Assembly: GCA_025618425.1 (NCBI GenBank)
Contig: CM046850.1
Location: 12,250,971-12,314,970, forward strand
Reading direction: 5' to 3'
Length of the DNA stretch: 64,000 nt
Origin: Heliocidaris tuberculata
Taxonomy: Eukaryota > Echinodermata > Echinoidea > Camarodonta > Echinometridae
Shown: in pieces, positions 57,501-64,000 of the stretch
How the letters are laid out: the number at the start of each line of letters is the position of its first letter
How positions within the stretch are numbered: position 1 is the first letter of the stretch
Position numbers and translations under genes: made by a program
Notes under the pieces: model-generated
Database searches by the model: none
Seen by the model: the letters and a program-made list of their open reading frames with translations, nothing else
Told to the model about the DNA's origin: nothing

Positions 57501-60500
57501 AAATAATTTGTCCACAATATTTTTTAACTGAAAAAAAAAGACTGTCAAGAAGATCAGGGATTGGCAAATTACTGATTTCGTCCTAACCTTCTCGTTCTAC
57601 TTCATGATATTAATGAAAAGATGAAATAAACAAAGAGAGAGAGAGAGAGAGAGAGAGAGAAGAATAAACATGATAGGAAAAGAAAAACAAGAATAGAAAT
57701 AGAAAAGTCCATATTTAATGAATCAATCCTTGAAAATGAATAAACATAAGATACTTCCCTATATACCACTCGGTTGATATGATTTATCCTTCTGCAATAC
57801 TCTGTTTCATATAATTCATAAAATTTGTCCCAATCATTTGAAGAAAAAAATATTTTCGTCCACTATCTCCATCTTTTCTGATTTCAAAAAATGGATTTGG
57901 AAGTTATTTCAAGGCAATGAATACTTAAATCTTAATCTATTCATCAACTACCGCTCTCTAATTCTCTTTATTTAATTTTTTTCTTCTGTTTTTCCTTCTT
58001 ATTTTTCCTCTCAGATCTACACCTATCTTTGCTTTCTGTAACCCTTTCTGTATGGAATATGGATCTTTTAGTCCAATGAGCAGTCTGTTATTATGAGATA
58101 GGTCTAACATAAACATACCATCACTATTGGGATGTTCTCCAACAAATTTAGTCGCTTCAGTCGGCTGTTCTGTCTCTACAAAACTAGGCGTTTCTGTGGT
58201 GACGGTTGTTTGAGTAGGAACGGTGGTTTCAACATGCAGTTGGCAAGTTGGTGCGTCGTCACTCCAAGAGCCATTATAACACATGATCAATTCTTGACCA
58301 ATCAGATCGAAGCCTTCGCCACATGAGAAGCTTACTGATCGGTTGCATTCCGCCACATGAAAAGTGCCGTTATAAAGTTTTTCTGGTATTTGACACGTCG
58401 AATTCACTATCAGATAAAATGTATTTCATAATTAGCCCTAATGCAGTATCAATCAGTAATAAATGAAAAGAAAATTCAGTGATTTAGCTCATTATTCAGC
58501 CAACGAATTATTAATCTTGAAAAAAGGATCAACTAGTAATTGATGGATCAATAAATCAATAAGATTAAGCGCTTTCGCAAAGTCAATTTTTTTATTTGCT
58601 CCTTCTTTTCCGGTTGATACATTTGAAAAATTAAAAGAAGGGAGATATATAAAGTATATGCAACTGTTATTAATAGTATTGTTTACTCTTCTGATAAATA
58701 AGCAAAGTCGCGCGAAACCAATTCCTCGGGAAAGATCTTCTTTTTTTTTCTTTGATTTCAAACCAAGACTGGTTTATCTTTCTTTCAAATTTCAAGATGT
58801 TGAGGTATCCCAAAGGGAGCCCCTGTCTGCACCAGGGGGACATAGGAAACTTGTTTCCGAGAAACCTTCGGACAAAACACGAGCAGGTCTGGACGGTGGC
58901 CATTTAGAACGGGCAGGATTCAGTAACCTGGCATGATCTTTTTAAATATAATAATAACAATAATCAAAACAAAATTGAACAAATTAAAAGAGCTAGAGAA
59001 GCCAAACAAAACTCATGATATTATGAAAATTTGTTGGGGGTAATAGTCAAATTTGATTGATTGTCAACAACAACATCAATTAAAAATAAAATTAAACTCA
59101 TAAAATTAATCACATGAATCAATTTAAAGAATATATTTATTAACACTGTTCTTTATTCATTCTTGATTCTAAAGAGTAACTTGTCATGCTTTAGGACTGA
59201 AATACAGAAATACAGAATATACATCCAAACATCGTGGTAATGCCCGAGAGCATAGGCAAATTATTTATATGTAAGAAAACGAAAACAAGTTATTAATTAC
59301 TTACCTTTTCGATTACAGACTGGAACATCATCACTCCATGATAGATCATATTTACAAGATAGTGTAGAGTTTCCAATTAATTCATAGCAATCTTCACAAG
59401 AGAAAGTAACAATGTCACCAAAATATCTATTAGAGGATTCCCGGATGTTGCCGTTTGAGGGAGCAAATACCTCGGGGCAGAGAAGAAAACCTAAAGGAAA
59501 TGTAGTAGAATCATTGTTACTTAATTGCCTAAGTTTTTCTGTTGTCACGTTTAAAGATGGTATTCATTTTTTTCATCAGAAACGGAAAAATTTAGTGAAT
59601 GCGGATCTTTTCTCTCTAGACTATATCGTTAGCCTACCGTTTTCTGAATTAATTGTAAATAAATCACTATCTTCTCCTACCTTTTGTGTAATTTACTTCT
59701 GGAAATCAACATAAATTTTTAGCTATGATAATTCTAACTTCTTCTTTAAAATTTATTCGAATTTCCTTTTAGCGCTTAAATGTTTTTTTTTTTCCAGTTT
59801 TTTGTAGGCACCCACATATTATGTCATGTCAAGAAAAAACCCCCCAAAACAATTAACATCTAAAAGGAACCAGTTTTCACAAAATAAATGCTTTATGAAA
59901 TTATTTATACATTTTTCAAAAACATAAACTTACTTTCATCCACTTCGATCTTTGGCAAATCTTCACGTCGAGTAGTTTGGAGCTTTGTTTGAGCGCTTAA
60001 AGTAAAACTAATAATAATAATTCATGTTTAAAAGGGAAGGGCCCAGATATAACATTAGAATGTCACATAAAATCAACGCCATTAACTTACTTTTATCCAC
60101 CTCCGCTAAGTCTTCACGAGTAGTTTGGAGCTCGCTTTGAGCGTTTAGAGTACCCCTAGCAAAATCGTCATTATTCATGCTAATAGCAAGGTCCAGTGCA
60201 CACAACGTATTGTCGCCACAAACCGTTGACGGATCTACTTCCGGTTCCGGGTCAAACGATATTGGTGGTTGCTCAGAATATAGGTAAATATCACGCGAGT
60301 ATCCGGGGAGATAGTAGAAGAGAGAATCATCATCTTCCTCTATCAGCCCTACAATAATGATAATAAGAAGAATGATGATGATGATGATAATAATGATTAT
60401 TATTTGTTTTACTCTTGATCTCAAAGTTGTCTCTCAAAGAATAATTCTGTAATTGATTTTAATAAAGGGGTGATCCAATGCTTGAAAAATTATTTTGGTT

Positions 60501-63500
60501 ATATACAGTACAAAAAAGGCAAGTCTGTCAACGGAAAAATAGCCAGAAGTATATTTTCAAGTAACTCACACTTAGTTCCAAATGAGTTCGCAATGTCCTC
60601 TCCAAATGAATCATGAGATAAGATGGTACCATCATCAAGTTTCAAATCATCCTCTCCGTTCCCGTTCCAGGATCCAAGCAAACCGTCAGTTCTGTTCTGA
60701 AATTCGGGAGGAACTATGACGATGCATCGAAGAGATTTGCCAGTGGCTTTGACCAGAATGCCGACACCTTGATTGTAATAGAGTTCAACGCCATCACGAT
60801 AAATAGAGTCAGAGTAGAACACGTCGACACCTTGTCCAATAAAAGAAAGTAAAATGCATAAATCCGGTTTTATTACTGCTTGTATAAAGACAGTGATAAA
60901 ATGAGAGAATTTGTTAATGAAAAGATGATCAACAAATAAATCATTTTACAAGAATTATACAGAGTAGTGTATGATAAAATATGACAGAGTATATAGCTTT
61001 CCCGTATTTCACACGGGATATAGAATATACAGAATCTTAAAGTGTATTTGAAAAACCTCTTGGAAATGTTTATATAATGGTTTCCCAGGGGCGGATCCAG
61101 GATTTTGTAAGAGGGGGCAGGTACAGAGCCGGAAAAGTACACAATTTTATTGTGTATTTAAGATATGCCAGTTGGGTTTCAAAAGGGGGGCCGCGGCCGA
61201 TTCGGCCTCCCCCTGGATCCGCCCGTTTTCCTTCTAGAGAAAAGAGTAATTAATCATTGTGTAATCATGTTTAACAGAAGAATCCCTTTCCCTGTATTTG
61301 ATTGATTTTAACTTAACCTCGAAACAGATGGTCGTAGTTGATATAGCCCAAGGGCATTTTGGACGTTGCGCAACGTCTTGGCCGTTACTTCAGACAAAAA
61401 GTAAAAATGACTCTATTTGTTTTACTTTATAAAATAGTCAAATTTACTAGAGTAGGGCCAATAGCCTCTTATATGGGCACTTGGCATCTTTCACTTTAAT
61501 ACATGAAAAGAAGGTGGGCCAAACCCCGTCAAAACAGTTATTAAGTTGTTAAGAGATAAAGACGGAATGTTTTTATCTTCAGGGAAACCTTAATAATAAT
61601 AAAGATATAATATAAATATTGTCTCCTAAACTTATCAAAATATGATTTTTTTTTCTTAAACTAAAACCGTTTTGAAGGAATTTGAACCTTCTTCCTCTCA
61701 TGTATTCAATTTAATACGATATCATTGTATTACCTTTAAATGACCAGCTGTGGGACTGAACGGAGTCGATTAATGTAAATGGCTCGTTCTCTCTTCCGAC
61801 GAATACATCAACGTGTAAACGCGGACTAGCCTGGATGTGGATGACGTCACTATCACGCTGTTTTATAGCAATGGCAGTCATAACTGATGATGTGGCGCCA
61901 TCACCTGTATGTTGGATAATGTTATGAATATATATACATAATAATAATAATAATAATAATACTTGGATTTATATAGCGCCTTTTCCATAGGATACAAGGC
62001 GCTTGTCAATCAGTCTAATTGACAGAGTTGTACAAGTAAGTTTTCAGGTGTTTTTTGAAGATGTCTAATGAAGCACTGTTTCTTAAAAATGATGGGAGAT
62101 TGTTCCAGACACGTGGGGCTAGGGACTGAAAGGATTTAAAGCCAGCTTGTTTATGGGATTTGGGAATGACAAAAGAAGGAGCTGATGCAGATCTTAGAGA
62201 ATATGACGTTCTATGTTGCTGAAAGAGTGAGGAGATGTATACAGGAAGTGTAGTTGCCATAGATTTGAAAGTTTGAACGAGTATTCGGTATTGTATTCTA
62301 TCAGCACATGTAATATGTATTCCGTAGGCTATAAGGGCATTGTTTTATGTTAAGCAATAGACCTGTTCACAAATATATTCAAATTTTATGCATAATTTTA
62401 AAACAAAGGTTGTTCTTGACAACATGAAAGCTTGTCAGAGGCTTGTCAGACATAGCAACAAGTAATGTATGCAAACTGGATTCCAAGTATTGTAGTTCAT
62501 TAATAACAGGTTAATGAATACCTCGTTACTAAGTCCCTTGGAAAGAAACCTCCATAAATTTGAATAACTTTGTGAAAAGGTCTATTGGGGTAAGATAAGT
62601 ACTATATGAAACGCGGACGGACAAATTAAAGTTATGATTGCATGTGTATTTGTTACGTGTTACGTTTTATTACGGAAGTCGTCATGTATTACGATAATAG
62701 CATTTGCTTACGGATACAGCAGGTGCATAAATGCAGTGGGAGTTGGGGCACATGCCCTCCTCCATCGAGTGGCAAGAAAAATTACAAATAAAACATGAGA
62801 AAGGAAAGGGATAAAAGGGATAAGGGAAAATGAAGGTGAAAAACCAGATAAAACTACTTTCCCACATCCTCCAACTTATAATCGTTTCTTAATACTTCAT
62901 TTACTTGAGAAGACCTGTACTCAGTACTAAATACTGACTCTCCTTTCAATTAATTGACGCATACTACGAAAATATAAAACACACTGATTTTTATTTTTAG
63001 TTGTTGCTACCATGGCTACTCATTAACCTTTTTTTTTTTTTTTTTTTAATTTAGTTCTTTCTTTCTTTCTTTCTTTTTTTTTGGGGGGGGGGGGTGGGGG
63101 TAAAAAGATGATGTTATGTTAATACAAATTATTAAAGAACCTCTTCAAAGAAAACAATCCTGAGTGATAAGAATTCTTTTGGAAAGGCCTTTCCCCTAAT
63201 AAAACTTGCTTTCTAGTGTAAGTTCATTACTGACTTGCCTGTATCAATAGGTTCCAATCTTCCTTGGATCATAAAATCTTCTTCTGTCGTTTGCAGAAGA
63301 ATGTATTCTCCTCTGGCCGGGAAAGTGTATTGCAGACCGTCGAAAGTAGTGACATGAGAAGCGCCAAATATTGATGCTATAACATGTTAAAGAACAAAAT
63401 TTTAACAACTTCGTAGATAAAATAAGAACTATTACATTAATTAAAATACTTGTAAAGACTTTTAAAATGAATAAGTCTCTCTGCATTATGACTTATTTGC

Positions 63501-64000
63501 AGGCATTCGTAGAACATGTGGTATGTAATAGAATCATCACAGAGCATTATGAGCATGATGAGGGGAAAAAGATATGATTATCTTATTTGATGATATCAAT
63601 AAAAAAAAATTAAGAATTGACAATCATTTCACATTCCCCAAAAAGGTCATGCTATTTGACCAATATACGTAGATACCTCATTTTCAACTGTCATCAGAAT
63701 TCGCACTTAAATACTCAAAACTACATCAGAGGAAGAAGAGCATTCGTGATATTTCTTGATCTCATACCTGGCTTCGGTACCTCGTAGAATCTACAAGACT
63801 GGGATGGTCGGCGAGCCATAAAACCACTGCAGCTCGAATCTGATCCTTCCATAGGCTCTTCTGAACAAAACTTGCAGCATTGCATCTCGGGGATGATGTC
63901 ATGGTAAAAGTGAGAGAAGTATGGAACACCGGGAGACGCGTCCTCATCATCTACTGAAGTGCCCGTGTGCTGATGACGAGCAAGCCCGAATCCTGACTCA
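54464..64000 (-). CDS. SUSD2/mucin-4-like membrane protein, 3' part of gene
   Basis: The gene runs from beyond the right edge. Exons in coding order: (64000)-63768, 63376-63239, 61904-61734, 60830-60570, 60348-60091, 59490-59305, 58406-58119, 56772-56599, 56016-55852, 55539-55346 (or 55539-55383 plus 54509-54464). All internal joins are phase 1. The visible product has an AMOP domain, a VWD domain over four exons, an acidic linker, four sushi/CCP modules with a Thr-rich stalk between the second and third, one transmembrane helix and a short tail. AMOP-VWD with sushi modules is the layout of SUSD2 and, without sushi, of mucin-4; vertebrate members are cell-surface adhesion proteins. The N-terminal part (often a NIDO domain) is outside the window. 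Four CCPs and the order of modules differ from vertebrate SUSD2, so this is a relative rather than a proven orthologue. Confidence 0.85.
55346..55539 (-). CDS. Transmembrane exon
   Basis: (D)HVIKAEISENRTDSGF, then a helix MLWWIFVLFVSIIVIALIIV and a tail CYGLKAASEKSGYVPSCDVL, VSR, TAA. A donor-like TCGGG|GTATGT at 55383 allows splicing to the candidate exon at 54509-54464 instead. Confidence 0.75.
55852..56016 (-). CDS. Sushi/CCP module 4
   Basis: ACSAPEPPGNGTLEMASNNT, FFYCDQGFMLIGQAEITCHN, SWSEETPSC. Recent tandem copy of module 3. Confidence 0.87.
56599..56772 (-). CDS. Sushi/CCP module 3
   Basis: TTCFDPDPPVNGTLEMAPNN, FFFCDRGFMLIGRAEITCYN, SWSGEAPLC. Very similar to module 4 in protein and DNA; symmetric phase-1 exon. 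Confidence 0.87.
56812..57455. mobile_element. Foldback element in a SUSD2-like intron
   Basis: Inverted arms share TCATAATTTCACAATATCGA and CACTTTGAAAA-type text (56815-56940 against 57350-57455). A TTAAAGGAAGATGG tip lies inside at about 57250, so a T2-like half element may be nested. Confidence 0.6.
57630..57662. repeat. (GA)n microsatellite
   Basis: Pure GA run in an intron of the SUSD2-like gene. Confidence 0.9.
58119..58406 (-). CDS. Sushi/CCP module 2 with Thr-rich stalk
   Basis: STCQIPEKLYNGTFHVAECN, VSFSCGEGFDLIGQELIMCY, SWSDDAPTC, then a Thr/Glu/Pro-rich stretch (TTVPTQTTVTTETPS) likely O-glycosylated. Donor GATG|GTATGT. Confidence 0.85.
59305..59490 (-). CDS. Sushi/CCP module 1
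   Basis: CPEVFAPSNGNIRESSNRYF, then VTFSCEDCYELIGNSTLSC and SWSDDVPVC: the four-Cys sushi pattern with Trp, plus one extra Cys (EDCYE). Symmetric phase-1 exon. Confidence 0.85.
59931..60004 (-). repeat. Intronic duplicate of the linker exon's 3' end
   Basis: Reads (in the old frame) LSAQTKLQTTRREDLPKIEV next to a donor-like GTAAGT, matching LNAQSELQTTREDLAEV at the end of exon 60091-60348 with an offset of about 156 bases. No acceptor gives the right phase, so it looks like a dead duplicate. Confidence 0.6.
60091..60348 (-). CDS. Post-VWD acidic linker exon
   Basis: (W)GLIEEDDDSLFYYLPGYSRD, then VCGDNTLCALDLAISMN; this C-G-x-x-x-x-C segment after VWD is typical of the mucin-4/SUSD2 group. 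Ends in a Gln/Glu/Thr-rich stretch; donor ATAAAA|GTAAGT. Confidence 0.8.
60570..60830 (-). CDS. VWD exon c
   Basis: VELYYNQGVGILVKATG, then VIVPPEFQNRTDGLLGSWNG and DDLKLDDGT, ending NSFGTK. FGTK-W is completed by the first bases of the next exon, the usual end of VWD. Donor AAGT|GTGAGT. Confidence 0.85.
61083..61227. repeat. Dispersed repeat, related to 19091-19246
   Basis: GGGGCGGATCCAGG at one end and CCTGGATCCGCCC at the other, enclosing ACAGAGCCGGAAAAGTACAC and GGGTTTCAAAAG. The complementary ends suggest a small foldback MITE. Confidence 0.7.
61734..61904 (-). CDS. VWD exon b
   Basis: GDGATSSVMTAIAIKQRDSD then HVDVFVGRENEPF, the middle VWD strands. Acceptor ATACAG, donor TTAAAG|GTAATA. 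Confidence 0.8.
61938..62300 (-). mobile_element. L2-like LINE 3' fragment
   Basis: On the minus strand, the C-terminal part of an RT protein (YSLRSASAPSFVIPKSHKQ, FQSLAPRVWNNLPSFLRNS, FKKHLKTYLYN) is followed by a stop, a 3' UTR with GGCGCTATATAAATCCAAG and TTATTATT repeats. Strong 5' truncation. Inserted in the intron between VWD exons a and b. Confidence 0.85.
62301..63238 (-). other. Intron sequence between VWD exons a and b
   Basis: AT-rich with poly-T, (CTTT)n and a G run near 63030-63100. No exon. Confidence 0.45.
63239..63376 (-). CDS. VWD exon a, with GC donor
   Basis: SIFGASHVTTFDGLQYTF and GEYILLQTT are the start of a VWD domain (G-x-x-H-x-x-T-F-D-G). It ends GATACAG|GCAAGT: the donor is GC, not GT, and only this cut keeps phase 1 into the next exon. 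Confidence 0.82.
63768..64000 (-). CDS. AMOP-domain exon (partial, runs off the window)
   Basis: Open from the edge: YHDIIPEMQCCKFCSEE then SSCSGFMARRPSQSCRFYE, the CC...C...F..RRPS..C..Y pattern of AMOP. Donor AAGCCAG|GTATGA, phase 1. Confidence 0.8.

Overview
The window looks like nuclear DNA of a marine deuterostome, most likely an echinoid (sea urchin). The evidence is intron-containing animal genes, AT-rich intergenic DNA scattered with TACATGTA-type motifs, TTAGGG-type telomeric motifs, many short foldback transposons, a tRNA-headed SINE, several LINE fragments and very abundant GA/TG/AT microsatellites. The species assignment is inference; the gene structures below come from splice sites and reading-frame phase read directly in the sequence.

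Six protein-coding genes can be supported. (1) A three-exon plus-strand GPCR at 1587-4182 resembles GPR161, the ciliary Gs-coupled receptor that restrains Hedgehog signalling. (2) A five-exon minus-strand SPRYD7 gene lies at 10258-18413. Its assembled 196-residue product equals the human length, and its exons are too small to be seen as ORFs. (3) A single-coding-exon RING-less TRIM-like protein (two B-boxes, coiled coil, propeller-like C-terminus) lies at 29785-31587. (4) A two-exon minus-strand gene at 35394-39905 encodes a secreted low-complexity protein: signal peptide, acidic domain, poly-glycine blocks separated by Lys-Pro cassettes, and a Ser/Lys/His/Gly basic tail. It has a good TATA box. 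(5) A four-exon plus-strand FkbM-family methyltransferase with an N-terminal membrane anchor lies at 45887-51278. (6) The 3' part of a large minus-strand SUSD2/mucin-4-like receptor (AMOP, VWD, four sushi/CCP modules, transmembrane segment) runs from the right edge of the window down to about 55346 or 54464.

The rest is largely repeats. The most striking theme is a group of foldback elements whose ends read TTAAAGG... and which are flanked by TTAA. Complete examples are at 826-1429, 10540-10931, 14914-18162, 24030-24525, 32879-33058, 43524-44137 and 44787-45176, with half copies at 45368 and 52817. This terminus matches what is known of T2/Kolobok-type MITEs. There are also TA-flanked Tc1/mariner-like elements (4948-5124, 5807-6059, 37409-38514), a CR1/L2-type LINE with its ORF interrupted by one stop (about 25457-29275), L1/Tx1-like and L2-like LINE 3' fragments, a nearly complete tRNA-derived SINE (40690-40952), and a higher-order tandem array built on a GGGGCACTTATC unit (19970-20735).

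The genes do not form an operon or pathway; they are unrelated neighbours on both strands. Points deserving a second look are the glycine/KP protein, the T2-like cluster, the alternative C-terminus, GC-AG intron and exon duplications in the SUSD2-like gene, the duplicated exon start in the GPR161-like gene, and the higher-order repeat.
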